Source: Caballeronia hypogeia | Lineage (GTDB): Bacteria > Pseudomonadota > Gammaproteobacteria > Burkholderiales > Burkholderiaceae | Direction of reading: 5' to 3' | Length of the DNA stretch: 64,000 nt | Assembly (NCBI RefSeq): GCF_001544875.2 | Contig: NZ_FCOA02000002.1 | Coordinates: 310,001-374,000, forward strand | Shown here: piece by piece, positions 9,092-18,404 of the stretch | Layout: every line of letters starts with the position of its first letter | How positions within the stretch are numbered: the first letter of the stretch is position 1 | Made by a program: the position numbers and the translations under genes | Notes under the pieces: model-generated | Seen by the model: only the letters and a program-made list of their open reading frames with translations | Databases searched by the model: none | Told to the model about the DNA's origin: nothing

Positions 9092-12000
9092 TCAGGCTTG
9101 CTCCAGCATCTCGCGCGCGATCTCGGATGCGCGCGCGAAGTCGAGCGCACGCACGCGCGCGAGAAATTGCTCGAAGTCCTCGCGATGCCCGGCGGGCGCA
9201 TGCGGCGACAAATTTTCAGATAGGGCGATCGCCTGCAGATTCGACGCATCGAGCAGCGTGACGATGTCGCTGAGGCGCACGCGCCAGTCCTCGTCGTCGA
9301 GCGGCGTTTCGTTCGACCGTGTCGCTGGTATCGACGGCCTCCGCGCGAATTCCTGCGTGAGTTGCGTGACGCTCGATGCAAGCAACTGCTGCATGCGCGG
9401 CACGTTCGCGCTGCTCGTGGCGAGGCCGCGCGCGTCGTGCTCGCCGCTCAGCAGGTCGCTTTCGAGTGCGCTTGCAAGCTTCGCGAGCGCCGCCGCGCCG
9501 ACCGTGCCCGCGCTGCCCTTGATAGCGTGCAGCACCGACGCCGCGCCTTTCACGTCCTGCGCCGCGAGTTTCGCGGCGAGCCTGGTCAGCTGCTTTTCGG
9601 TCTGGGCGCCGAAGCCATCCACCACGTTGCGGATCAGTTCGAGATTGCCGCCAAAGCGCGCGACGATCGAATCCCGCGCCTCGGTCGTCGATGAAGCCGC
9701 CGCGTCATGCGCGCCTGCTTCCTGCGCGTGCGCGTCGGCTGGCATGCGCCCGGTACGCGCGCGCAGCACGGTAACCAGCCGTTCGACGTCGATCGGCTTG
9801 CCCACGTGATCGTTCATTCCTGCTTCGATGCACGCGTCGCGATCGGAGCCCGAAGCATTCGCGGTCATCGCGACGATCGGCAGCGCGGCGAAACGGCCGT
9901 CCGCGCGAATCATGCGCGTTGCTTCGAGTCCGTCGAGATCGGGCATCTGCACGTCCATGAGCACGGCGTCGAAGCGCGCGGCGCCTGCGAGCACCATATC
10001 GACGCCTTCGCGGCCGCCATCGGCCAAGGTCACGTGCGCGCCTTCCGCGAGCAGCACGCCTTCCGCGACCTGCCGGTTGAGCGCGTTGTCCTCGACGACG
10101 AGCAGGGAGAGTCCGGCGAGCCGCCGCGCTTTCCGTAGCGATGGCCGTGCGTCGGCGGGCAGCGCGCCTCCATGACCGGGAACCGCCGCGCGGATCGCGG
10201 CCGTGAGCTGCTTCGGCGTCACGGGCTTGGTCAGGAAGCCGGCAAAAGGCGCGTCGCCGGCTTCCTGCGAATCGTTCAGCACCTCGCGCCCGAACGCCGT
10301 GACGAGCAGCACGAGCGGTGGCGCTAAGAGGCTCTGCGAGCTGGTCATCGTGCCGATCAACCGCGCGGTGTCGAGACCGTCGAGAACTGGCATGCGCCAG
10401 TCGAGCAGCGCCACATCATAGGGCGCACCGCCGCGCGCCGCGGCGTCGATACGCTCGATCGCCGCGACGCCGTTGGTCACGACATCGGCCTGCCAGCCGA
10501 GCGAGCGCACCGTGCGCGACATGATCTCGCCGGCAATGGCATTGTCGTCCGCGATGAGAATGCGCGCGCCCTGTCCGGGAATCGCGCCTTCGTCATGCAT
10601 ACGCGGCTGGCTTGCGTCCACGCCGAGCGTGATGTCGAACCAGAAGCGGCTGCCTTCGCCCATGCGGCTTTGCACTTCGAGCTGTCCGCCCATCATCGCG
10701 ACGAGGCGCTTCGAGATCACGAGCCCGAGGCCCGAGCCGCCGTAGCGCCGCGATGTCGACGCTTCCGCCTGCGTGAAGCCCTCGAAGATGCGTTCGAGCT
10801 GTTCTTCGCTGATGCCGATACCGCTGTCGCTCACGCAAATACGCACGCGCACCGCATCGTTCGACGTGTCCAGCCGCTGCACGCTCACGACGATCTGCCC
10901 GGTCGAAGTGAACTTGAGTGCATTGCCCGCGAGATTGATGAGCACCTGCTGCAGCCGGAAGCCGTCGCCGATAAGGACGGCGGGCAGGGAAGGATCGAGG
11001 TCGAACAGCACTTCAACGTCCTTCTCGCCCTGATTGCCCGAGAGCACGACGGCCAGCTCCTCCATCAGCTTTTCCGGCTCGAACGGATGACTGTCGAGCT
11101 GCAGCTTGCCCGCTTCGATTTTCGAATAATCGAGGATGTCGTTGAGCAGATTCAGGAGCGACTTCGCGGCCGTCTCGGCCTTGCTCACGTAGTCATGCTG
11201 ACGGCCGTCGAGCGTCGTCAGTTGCACGAGATGCAGCATGCCGAGCACCGCGTTCATCGGCGTGCGGATTTCGTGGCTCATGTTCGCGAGGAACGACGAC
11301 TTCGCCGCGCTGGCCTCGTCGGCCTGTTCCTTCGCGTTGCGCAGATGGAACTCGAGCTCGTATTGATCCGTGATGTCGTAATTCACGCCCGTCATGACGA
11401 CGGCCGTGCCGTTGGCATCGCGCTGTGTGCGCATGCCGCTCTGGATGCGCCGCGTCGTGCCGTCCGGCAGGACGATGCGAAACGGAGGCAAGTCGCCGGT
11501 GCGTCCGGCGACCGCTTCGCGCAGACCCGTAAAAGTGGCGTCGCGATCTTCCGGGTGAACGCGCAGCCGCCAGTGCTCGATATGCAGGCCGTTGTCGAGC
11601 AGCTCGTGCGGGTACTGATAGATCTCGAACATGCGCGCGTTCCAGTGCAGCTTGCCCGTCGCGAGGTCCCACGACCAGATGCCCAGTTCGGCGATATCGG
11701 CCGCGAGCAGCAACTGGTCGCGCGCGTCGGCGAGCTCGCTGCGCTCCTTCTTCTGGCGCGAAATATCCGTAATTACCGATACAAAATGCAAAGCGCCATC
11801 CAGATACATCGCGCCGGTGGATACGTGCGCGGGAAACGACGTGCCGTCCTTGCGCAAGCCCGCCAGCTCGCATTCCGCAGTCGCCCGGTTGTCCCACTTG
11901 AATTGCATTATGTATTCGTTGTACGCATCCAGATGCGGCGGTGGCACGAGAATCCGGATGTTCTGTCCGATCACCTCGTTCGCCTTGTAGCCGAACACTT

Positions 12001-13066
12001 TCTCGCCGGCCGAATTGAACGAGCGGATCGCGCCGCGTTCGTCCACGGTGATGATCGGGCTGATCGCGGTGTCGAGCACGGTCTGGGTTGTAGCGAGACT
12101 GCGCGCGAGTTCCTGCTCGACGCGCGTGCGCGCGGTGACCTGGCGCACGAGCGACGCGCCGAACAGCGCCAGCACGAGCGCGAGCAATCCGGTCACGCAC
12201 GCGTGCCAGAGGGTGTCGCGCCACCACGGCCCGAGGATTTCGTCCTCGGCGAGCGCGGCCGCGACGAACAGCGGATAGTCCTGCAACTCGCGCACGCTGT
12301 TCAGGCGCGTGATGTGGTCCTGCGAGGAGTTCGTCGTGAAGATGCCCGCGCGGCCCGGTTCGAGATGAGCGCGAAAGAGCGTGGTGTGGATCACGTTCTT
12401 GCCGACGAAGCGGTCCTCGAACGGCCGGCGCACCACCATCACGCCTGTGTTCAGCACCAGCACCGCCGCGCCGGATTGCCCGAGATCGAGGCTGTCGTAA
12501 AAGCGCGAGAAAAATTCGATGTCGATGGTCGCGAGCGCGACGCCCGCGAAGCTGCCATCGGGCGCGTCGATGCGTCGCGACACCGGCACGATCCATCTGC
12601 CGGTGGAGCGGCTCTGCACCGGCGGGCCGATATGCGTGCCCTGATCCGTGTGCGTGCGGTGATATTCGAAGTATTCGCGATCGGAGTTGTTGAAGCGCGA
12701 TTCGAGCGCCGGCTGCGAGTTGACGACCCACGCGCCGTCCCTGTCGTAGACGAAGAGGCCGTTCAACTGCGGCAACTGCGCGACGCGCGTCGCGAGCGAG
12801 CGATGCAGCCGTACGAGCGCCTCCGGCGACGTGCCGTCCTCCTCGATGCGCTCGACCATGCCGATCAGCGTCGTATCGGCTTCCTTGAAGGTGTCGTTCG
12901 CGTGTTGCGCCATCGCGCGCGAGAGATTCGAGGTCGCCGTGGTCATCTCGTCGATCTGCACGCGGCGCGCGGCGACGCTGCGCCACACGTCCGTGCTGAC
13001 CAGCAGCACGCAGACGACGACGATGAACACCGTCATCCTGAAGGTGAGCGATTGGCGATTGAGCAC
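9092..13066 (-). CDS. hybrid sensor histidine kinase with two receivers and Hpt domain
   Basis: A 1324-residue membrane-bound phosphorelay kinase; GTG start with CGGAGA upstream. Order: membrane helix (about 8-30), periplasmic Cache-like sensor (about 45-280), second helix (about 285-308), two PAS domains (about 325-580; the first contains GYKANEVIGQNI), HisKA with MSHEIRTPMNAVLG (about 600), HATPase with GLGLVISKRL (about 800), receiver 1 (DVALLDWRMPVLDG, FLTKPVT), receiver 2 (LLVVEDNALNRQV, AVLMDVQMPDLDG, GKPID) and a C-terminal Hpt with HAIKGSAG. All phosphotransfer residues are present. This is BarA/TodS-like architecture. Input signal and final regulator are unknown; the adjacent receiver protein and sigma-54 activator are candidates. 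Confidence 0.92.
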   Translation of the reverse strand: MLNRQSLTFRMTVFIVVVCVLLVSTDVWRSVAARRVQIDEMTTATSNLSRAMAQHANDTFKEADTTLIGMVERIEEDGTSPEALVRLHRSLATRVAQLPQLNGLFVYDRDGAWVVNSQPALESRFNNSDREYFEYHRTHTDQGTHIGPPVQSRSTGRWIVPVSRRIDAPDGSFAGVALATIDIEFFSRFYDSLDLGQSGAAVLVLNTGVMVVRRPFEDRFVGKNVIHTTLFRAHLEPGRAGIFTTNSSQDHITRLNSVRELQDYPLFVAAALAEDEILGPWWRDTLWHACVTGLLALVLALFGASLVRQVTARTRVEQELARSLATTQTVLDTAISPIITVDERGAIRSFNSAGEKVFGYKANEVIGQNIRILVPPPHLDAYNEYIMQFKWDNRATAECELAGLRKDGTSFPAHVSTGAMYLDGALHFVSVITDISRQKKERSELADARDQLLLAADIAELGIWSWDLATGKLHWNARMFEIYQYPHELLDNGLHIEHWRLRVHPEDRDATFTGLREAVAGRTGDLPPFRIVLPDGTTRRIQSGMRTQRDANGTAVVMTGVNYDITDQYELEFHLRNAKEQADEASAAKSSFLANMSHEIRTPMNAVLGMLHLVQLTTLDGRQHDYVSKAETAAKSLLNLLNDILDYSKIEAGKLQLDSHPFEPEKLMEELAVVLSGNQGEKDVEVLFDLDPSLPAVLIGDGFRLQQVLINLAGNALKFTSTGQIVVSVQRLDTSNDAVRVRICVSDSGIGISEEQLERIFEGFTQAEASTSRRYGGSGLGLVISKRLVAMMGGQLEVQSRMGEGSRFWFDITLGVDASQPRMHDEGAIPGQGARILIADDNAIAGEIMSRTVRSLGWQADVVTNGVAAIERIDAAARGGAPYDVALLDWRMPVLDGLDTARLIGTMTSSQSLLAPPLVLLVTAFGREVLNDSQEAGDAPFAGFLTKPVTPKQLTAAIRAAVPGHGGALPADARPSLRKARRLAGLSLLVVEDNALNRQVAEGVLLAEGAHVTLADGGREGVDMVLAGAARFDAVLMDVQMPDLDGLEATRMIRADGRFAALPIVAMTANASGSDRDACIEAGMNDHVGKPIDVERLVTVLRARTGRMPADAHAQEAGAHDAAASSTTEARDSIVARFGGNLELIRNVVDGFGAQTEKQLTRLAAKLAAQDVKGAASVLHAIKGSAGTVGAAALAKLASALESDLLSGEHDARGLATSSANVPRMQQLLASSVTQLTQEFARRPSIPATRSNETPLDDEDWRVRLSDIVTLLDASNLQAIALSENLSPHAPAGHREDFEQFLARVRALDFARASEIAREMLEQA

Positions 13067-13532
13067 GCCGTTGGTCTCCGAATGAGCGATTGCGAGGCGC
13101 CCGGCGGGGCGCGGGAATCGAACGCTGCCGTATCTTATCGCGCCATCGGCAAGCCGCTGCGCGGCGCCTTGCGTGCCGGTCAGCCCTGTTTAACGGCGCA
13201 GCCGCGCGCGAGCTTGACCCCGCGCCGCGGAATATTTCCATGTTGCCGGCCGTATCGATGGCAGATGCCCGGCAGCGGACGCGGCGGCCGTGCTGTTCGC
13301 GTCGCACCGTCTTTCGTCATCGAAAGCGTTGGCTCGCGCCCGACATCCGTGTCGTACGGCACGCGGCTGAACTCGCGCCAAGCCTTGCCTGACAAGGCGC
13401 ACGGGCAACTGGCACGGTCGCTGCGTTGCAAGCCGCTACCCGCCGCCTCAGCGAATTGCGCAAGTTGCCCGACACACTGGATCGCTCAGCCGGCATGTCA
13501 TTGAACGATCGATGGTGCATGTGGAGCGAATC
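13067..13532. other. 466-base intergenic region
   Basis: Divergent region between the hybrid kinase and the DUF3563 micro-gene. Short open frames occur on both strands but with unconvincing composition and starts. I see no repeat or terminator. Confidence 0.4.
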
Positions 13533-13706
13533 ATGTTGGGATACCTGATCAATATGGCCAAGGACATCTTCTTGCCGCTGCTGGTCTGCTGGACCGAATT
13601 GATGCTGGATCGCGCGGAACATGGCCGGCGTGACGCCTATCTGGCTTCGAGCGCGGATATCGGCGAACTCGAGCGGCGCATGCGCGCGTGCGAGTTCGAT
13701 TTCTGA
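13533..13706 (+). CDS. DUF3563-like small protein
   Basis: A 57-residue protein. Its second half, RRDAYLASSADIGELERRMRA, matches the pattern of the DUF3563 micro-proteins common in Burkholderia, in which a short helix is followed by a Y-L-x(3)-D-x2-ELERRxR motif. The first 25 residues (LGYLINMAKDIFLPLLVCW) are hydrophobic and may contact the membrane. The ATG at 13533 has GGAG 7 bases upstream; an in-frame ATG at 13512 lacks one. Function of the family is unknown. Confidence 0.65.
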   Translation: MLGYLINMAKDIFLPLLVCWTELMLDRAEHGRRDAYLASSADIGELERRMRACEFDF

Positions 13707-13739
13707 GCGGTACGTGTTAACGAACAGCGAGAACGAACG

Positions 13740-14567
13740 ATGACGACTCTCGATGATGAAAGCCGCGCCGCCCCGGTCATTGCGCTGCATTGCTCGGGCG
13801 CGGGCGCGAATCAATGGCGTCAACTCGGCGAAACGCTCGACTCGTTGAGCGGCCGCTACGCGCTCATCGCGCCCGAGCATTACGGCTGCGACAGCGTCGG
13901 GCCGTGGAGCGGCGAGCGCGCATTCACACTTGCGGACGAAGCGGCGCGGACCGTCGCGATCATCGACGAACAGCGCGGCAAGGTGCATCTCGTCGGCCAT
14001 TCATATGGCGGTGGCGTCGCGCTGCGCGCGGCGCTGGAACGGCCGCACGGCGTCGCCAGCATCACGCTCTACGAGCCGTCGGCGTTTCATTTGCTGAAGG
14101 GCATGGGTGCGCGCGGCGCCGCGGAATTCGCGGAGATTCTCGCGATCGCTTCGCTGACGGCGGAAGGCGTGGTGGCGGGCGATCTGCGCGGCGCGGCGAG
14201 TTCGTTCGTCGACTATTGGGGCGGGCGGGGCGCTTGGTCGGCGCTGCGGCCTTCCGTGCAGGCCATGCTGACGCGCTGGGTGCCGAAAGCACCACTCGAT
14301 TTTCGCGCGCTGATTCACGAGCCGACGCCTGCGAGCGCATATGCCGACCTGCGCATTCCGACGCTCGTGATGCGCGGCGAGCATGCGCCCGCGCCGACGC
14401 GCCTGATCGCCGAGACGCTGCCCGCTCTGTTGCCGTCGGCGCAGCTGATCGTCGTGCCGGATGCGGGACACATGGGGCCGCTCACGCACGCGCACGCGGT
14501 GAACGCGGCGATCGCGCGGCATATCGAAGCGTGCGATTCGCGCGCGGACGAGACCCTAACCGGGTAA
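13740..14567 (+). CDS. alpha/beta hydrolase
   Basis: A 275-residue serine hydrolase of the alpha/beta fold. The nucleophile elbow is VGHSYGGG (Ser about residue 90), the oxyanion segment ALHCSGAGANQW replaces the more usual HG, and the catalytic His is in PDAGHMGPLTHA near residue 245. Length is typical of short-lid esterases and lactonases. It follows the DUF3563 gene by 33 bases and its end overlaps the convergent VC0807-like gene by 12 bases. Substrate unknown. Confidence 0.82.
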   Translation: MTTLDDESRAAPVIALHCSGAGANQWRQLGETLDSLSGRYALIAPEHYGCDSVGPWSGERAFTLADEAARTVAIIDEQRGKVHLVGHSYGGGVALRAALERPHGVASITLYEPSAFHLLKGMGARGAAEFAEILAIASLTAEGVVAGDLRGAASSFVDYWGGRGAWSALRPSVQAMLTRWVPKAPLDFRALIHEPTPASAYADLRIPTLVMRGEHAPAPTRLIAETLPALLPSAQLIVVPDAGHMGPLTHAHAVNAAIARHIEACDSRADETLTG

Positions 14568-15212
14568 GCCGTCGCGCGAGGGCGCGCGCTCGCCCGACCC
14601 GCCCTGACGTTCGATAAGCCGCGCGCGAAACCAGAACGTCCACGCAAGCAGCCCGCCGTAGATCACGTAGCTGACGACCGGCGAGAGCACCAGATAACGC
14701 TCGACCGGCCACGTCCACGCGAACCAGAAACGCAGCACGGTTTCGATCGTGAGGCCGACACCCCATACAAGCGTCATGAGCCGCAACGACGCTCTCAGCG
14801 ACGCACTCTCGCTCCAGTACGCCTCGAAGCGTTCCGCGCCGCCTTCCTGCTCGCGCGTGACGGTCGCGCGCGCGAGATAGAAGACGAGCGGGCGCTCGAA
14901 CAGCAGCGAGCATAGGAACACGATGCCCGTCGCGCCCGCCGCGAGCGACTCTCGCACGAGCAGGATGCGCGGGCTGCCGCCCATCGCGAGCATCACGATC
15001 GACAGCGCGATGCCGAACAGCACGAGTGCGGAAAGCGCATCGACGCGGCGCGAGCGCGCGAATTCGACGAGACTCCAGACGAGCGGCGGCGCCGCCGACG
15101 CGTACAGCGCGCCGACATCGCCCCAATACGGCAGCGCCAGCCGATACGCGAGCCACGGTAGCAGCAGATTGGCGACGAGTTCGAGCACGAGACCGGGCTT
15201 GATCTTTTTCAT
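14556..15212 (-). CDS. VC0807-like integral membrane protein
   Basis: A 218-residue inner-membrane protein with about six hydrophobic segments (for example LVANLLLPWLAYRLAL, ALVLFGIALSIVMLAMGG, VVSYVIYGGLLAWTFWF). The PWLAYRLALPYWGDVGALYASAAPPLVWSL region is what I associate with the VC0807 family, of unknown function. The start MKKIKPG gives a normal membrane-protein N-terminus; 40 additional codons upstream read as translated leader and are left out. The last codons overlap the neighbouring hydrolase. Confidence 0.7.
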   Translation of the reverse strand: MKKIKPGLVLELVANLLLPWLAYRLALPYWGDVGALYASAAPPLVWSLVEFARSRRVDALSALVLFGIALSIVMLAMGGSPRILLVRESLAAGATGIVFLCSLLFERPLVFYLARATVTREQEGGAERFEAYWSESASLRASLRLMTLVWGVGLTIETVLRFWFAWTWPVERYLVLSPVVSYVIYGGLLAWTFWFRARLIERQGGSGERAPSRDGLPG

Positions 15213-15302
15213 GGGCTCAGTTTTTTGGGCGCGTGATGCTGGGACTTGAGCCAGAGTATAAAAGATCGAAAGTGGTCGGACGTGGGTAGGTGCGTGGTGC
15301 GG

Positions 15303-15348
15303 TAAAAGCAATCGCGCCTGTGCCGGACGCATGCAGCACAGGCGCGAT
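15303..15348 (-). terminator. rho-independent terminator of the Asn-rich secreted protein gene
   Basis: Perfect 13-bp arms ATCGCGCCTGTGC (15311-15323) and GCACAGGCGCGAT (15336-15348) around a 12-base loop. On the minus strand the stem is followed by TGCTTTTACC. It lies 23 bases past the stop of the 15372-15665 gene. Confidence 0.75.
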
Positions 15349-15371
15349 ATCGAAGGTATTGGCTTGGGAAA

Positions 15372-15665
15372 CTACTTTTTGGCGCCTGTGGCTCCGGCAT
15401 TGGTGTTGGCGTCCGCGGCATTGGCCGCGTTCGGGTTATAGGTCGAATTGGCGTTGTAGCTCGGATTCGCGGTATTGGCGTTGTTCGAATTGGAGTACGC
15501 GTTGGACGACCGGGCGGGTTTCGACTGAAGCGTCTGATTGATGACGCCCATCTGCCCCATCTTCTTCGCGGCCTGACTGTCCGCGCTGGCCGCCGTGGCG
15601 AAGCACAAGCCGGCAATGCCTGTGACGAGCGCCGCGCATAGCGCGCGATTTCGATTCTTCTGCAT
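15372..15665 (-). CDS. small secreted Asn/Ala-rich protein
   Basis: A 97-residue protein with a clear Sec signal peptide (QKNRNRALCAALVTGIAGL, cleavage after ATAASA at about residue 28). The mature ~69 residues are low complexity: after a QAAKKMGQMGVINQTLQSK helix comes a tail dominated by Asn, Ala, Ser and Tyr with repeats of the kind NAYSNSNNAN and NANSTYNPNAAN. There is no Cys. It is likely periplasmic or surface-associated; I do not recognise the family. The M of MQKNRN follows a GGGAGGCCGTC ribosome region. It has its own terminator, so it is monocistronic. Confidence 0.7.
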   Translation of the reverse strand: MQKNRNRALCAALVTGIAGLCFATAASADSQAAKKMGQMGVINQTLQSKPARSSNAYSNSNNANTANPSYNANSTYNPNAANAADANTNAGATGAKK

Positions 15666-15861
15666 GACGGCCTCCCTTTTTATGCAATGGATCACCTCAT
15701 TGTGCGCAAGGATGGTGCCTGCGAGAAAGAGGGTTTGTCCGGACGTCCAGACATCCAGCGACCTGATTGTAATCTTTGGAACTTACCCAGAAATTTCTCG
15801 GGTTCGATCGGTAATATGTGCATCGCACCACTCATTTGATCTATTTGCGAGGACCGCAAGC

Positions 15862-16083
15862 ATGTTTCCCGAATACCGCGATCTCATCTCCCGCCTCAAG
15901 TCCGAAGACGCGCACTTTGCACGACTCTTCGAGCGTCACAACGAACTCGATCACGAGGTACACAACATGGAGACGGGCGTGACGCCCGCCGATGCGTTCG
16001 CGATCGAATCGCTCAAGAAGGAAAAGTTGCTGTTGAAGGACAAGCTCTACGCCGTCTTGCGCAAGGCAGACACCGCCGTCTGA
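15862..16083 (+). CDS. YdcH family (DUF465) protein
   Basis: A 73-residue helical protein: MFPEYRDLISRLKSEDAHF, then a RHNELDHEV segment and a LKKEKLLLKDKLYAVL helix. This is the complete DUF465/YdcH pattern and length, widespread in proteobacteria and of unknown function. An AGGACC ribosome site lies 10 bases before the ATG. It is a single gene, not overlapping its neighbours. Confidence 0.85.
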   Translation: MFPEYRDLISRLKSEDAHFARLFERHNELDHEVHNMETGVTPADAFAIESLKKEKLLLKDKLYAVLRKADTAV

Positions 16084-16323
16084 AGATCTGACGGCGCGCC
16101 GTAGCTACGAGAGAGAAGAATATCGGTTACAGGCGGCGAAGCGAAAAAAGCGAGGTTCGCCCACGCCAACAGCGCCGGGACGCCCTGGACCTTCGTGCGC
16201 TCAGATTGCAAGAAGCGCGCGCGGCTCAACGCGTTGCGCTACGTGCTGCACACGCTTCCTTACGCCAATCGCGATCCGAAAGCGATCGGCCCAGTCGAGC
16301 CGTTCATCGTCGGGCGGAACGTT

Positions 16324-17217
16324 CTAGTTCTCGCTTGTGCCGGCGGCCATCAGCGCCTGCGCGAGCAGGCGCGCGTGCGGTGTGAGGGTGTCGAAGTCGC
16401 GCGCACACAGATGCAGGCGGCGCGTCGCCCAAGGCTCGGACAGCGGCAGGATCGCAAGGCCGGGGCGCGCCAGCACGCGCGCCGAAGCCTCCGACAGAAT
16501 CGCGAGCCCGATTCCCGCCTCCACGAGCATGCCCACGTTGTCGACGCTGCGCATGCGAATGCGGTAACTGATCTGCCTGCCGAGCCGCGACGCGCGTTCG
16601 GCCAGATGCATTTCGAGAGCGGCGTCGGAGAGTCCGACGAACGGCTCGCCGACCACTTCCGCGAACGCCACCGCGCTTTCCTCCGCCACGCGATGCGCGC
16701 AGCTCGCCACCACGACGAGTTGATCCTGCGCGAGCAGATGCGTTTTCAGCCGGCCGAGGTCGGCCGTGTCCGAGACGACGCCGAGATCGGCGCGGCCCTC
16801 CGCGATCGCCTGCACGATGTCCACGCTCGGGCGCTCGTCGAGATCGATCGACAAATCAGGGTGGGCCGCGAGAAAGCGCGCGAGACGGGGCGGCAGAAAG
16901 GCCGCGAGCGCCGCCGTATTCGACAGCAGCCGGATTCGCCCCTTGAGGCCGGTCGCGAAGGAGCGCAACTCGCCGCGCATCTGCTCGACCTGACCCAGGA
17001 TCGCGCGCGCGTGGCGCACGAAGGCGTCGCCGGCGGCGGTGGCCTGCACGCCGCGCCGGTTGCGCTCGAGCAGCGGCGCGCCTAGCGCGGCTTCCATTCC
17101 GGCGATGCGCTCGCTTGCCGAGGCCAGCGCCAGATGCATCGCCTGCGCGCCCGCCGTGATGCTGCCGCGCTCGATCACCGTCAGAAAGAGCCGCATGTCG
17201 GTCAGATCGAATCGCAT
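16324..17217 (-). CDS. LysR-family transcriptional regulator
   Basis: A 297-residue LysR regulator. The N-terminal winged helix reads LTDMRLFLTVIERGSITAGAQAMHLALASASERIAGME, followed by the LLERNRRGVQATAAG wing. The effector domain occupies about residues 90-290, with DLGVVSDTADLG and VEAGIGLAILSE. The MRFDLTD start is standard for the family; the frame is open 35 codons further upstream into the promoter. It is divergent from a TauE/SafE exporter gene with 82 bases between the starts, the usual arrangement of a LysR protein with its target. Confidence 0.88.
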   Translation of the reverse strand: MRFDLTDMRLFLTVIERGSITAGAQAMHLALASASERIAGMEAALGAPLLERNRRGVQATAAGDAFVRHARAILGQVEQMRGELRSFATGLKGRIRLLSNTAALAAFLPPRLARFLAAHPDLSIDLDERPSVDIVQAIAEGRADLGVVSDTADLGRLKTHLLAQDQLVVVASCAHRVAEESAVAFAEVVGEPFVGLSDAALEMHLAERASRLGRQISYRIRMRSVDNVGMLVEAGIGLAILSEASARVLARPGLAILPLSEPWATRRLHLCARDFDTLTPHARLLAQALMAAGTSEN

Positions 17218-17299
17218 GCCGCATCCTTCGGCTGAGCCGAAGCCTCGCATTGGAAATGCCAGATTGTAAGCGGGCTGCGGCGTCGTTAGCATCTGTCGG

Positions 17300-18067
17300 A
17301 TGCAACCCTTTCTTCTCGTCATTGGCGCGGGTTTTCTGGCAGGCGCGATGAATGCGCTGGCCGGCGGCGGCTCGTTCGTGAGCCTGCCCGCGATGATCGC
17401 CGCCGGCTTGCCACCGGTTCAGGCGAATGCTTCGAGCACCGTCGCGCTGTTTCCGGGCGGCGTCGTCAGTGCGTGGGCCTATCGCGACGGGCTCGGTCCG
17501 GTCGGCTCGGTGTCGATTCGCAAGATGCTCGTGACGACGCTCATCGGCGGATTCGTCGGCGCGGCGCTGTTGTTGTCCACGTCGTCTAAGACGTTTTCCT
17601 TCGTGCTGCCCTGGCTGCTGCTGTGCGCGAGTTTCACGCTCGCCTTCGGCCGCAAGCTGGGTGAGGCGCTGCGGCGGCGCTGGCATATCGGCGCGGCGGC
17701 CGTGCTGTCGATCCAGTTCGTGCTCGGTGTCTACGGCGGCTACTTCGGCGGCGCGGTCGGCATCATGATGATGGCCGTGTGGGGCCTGCTCGACGCGCGC
17801 GACCTGAAGAGCCTGAACGCGCCGCGCACGCTGCTCGTGAGCGCCGCCAATTCGGTGGCCGTGCTGACCTTCGCGGCGGCGCAGGCGGTGCGCTGGCCCG
17901 AGACGATCGTCATGCTGCTGGCGGCGATCGTGGGCGGATACAGCGGCGCGCAAATCGGCCGGCGCGCGCCGACGCACTGGATACGCACCGGCACCTTGCT
18001 CGTCAGTGCGGGCATCACGATTGCATTCTTTGTGAAGACCTACGGGCCCATGCTGGCGAATCGATGA
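17300..18067 (+). CDS. TauE/SafE family membrane exporter
   Basis: A 255-residue inner-membrane protein with about eight hydrophobic segments. The family signature at the N-terminus is clear: AGAMNALAGGGSFVSLPAMIAAG, then PPVQANASSTVALFPGG. A second half repeat carries VLGVYGGYFGGAVGIMMMA. TauE/SafE proteins move sulfite, sulfoacetate or other small organic anions. Control by the divergent LysR regulator is likely from position alone. Substrate unknown. Confidence 0.87.
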   Translation: MQPFLLVIGAGFLAGAMNALAGGGSFVSLPAMIAAGLPPVQANASSTVALFPGGVVSAWAYRDGLGPVGSVSIRKMLVTTLIGGFVGAALLLSTSSKTFSFVLPWLLLCASFTLAFGRKLGEALRRRWHIGAAAVLSIQFVLGVYGGYFGGAVGIMMMAVWGLLDARDLKSLNAPRTLLVSAANSVAVLTFAAAQAVRWPETIVMLLAAIVGGYSGAQIGRRAPTHWIRTGTLLVSAGITIAFFVKTYGPMLANR

Positions 18068-18106
18068 TGCGCGAAGCGCCACGGAGCGTTGCCCGGAGAC
18101 ACCACC

Positions 18107-18385
18107 ATGATTCCCGCCTTGCTCGAAACGATCGGTGCGCTGTCGCTGCTGGTGAGCGTCGTGGCGAAGGTCGCGTTGTTGCGCGTTGCGCTCGATGAAG
18201 ACAGCGAGGCCGATGCGCCGGTTCGGCATGCGTGCGCCGCGTGCTGCCGGCAAAAGCAGCGGTCAGGCGACGCCGGGCGCCTGCACGAAGTCCATCACCG
18301 GGAGCGCCGCGCGCGATGCGTTGCCGGACGGGTCGACCACGCGCTCCGGAAACCGCAATCCACGCGTACGCGCAGCCGGGCGTGA
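18107..18385 (+). CDS. possible small membrane peptide (doubtful)
   Basis: An ATG with a GGAG site 8 bases upstream follows the TauE gene by 39 bases. The first ~38 codons (IPALLETIGALSLLVSVVAKVALLRVAL then an acidic stretch) read as a single membrane helix with normal codon use. The rest of the frame, to codon 92, is Arg/His/Cys-rich and unlike a real protein. Either the gene is short with a frameshift, or this is chance. Reported with low confidence because nothing else explains bases 18068-18404. Confidence 0.3.
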   Translation: MIPALLETIGALSLLVSVVAKVALLRVALDEDSEADAPVRHACAACCRQKQRSGDAGRLHEVHHRERRARCVAGRVDHALRKPQSTRTRSRA

Positions 18386-18404
18386 AGGGTCGTTTGCGCG
18401 CGGT

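Noticed and set aside
10595..13504. A 969-residue open frame antisense to the hybrid kinase
   Set aside because: It is an artefact of GC-rich third codon positions of the kinase gene; the translation is His/Arg-rich without any domain.
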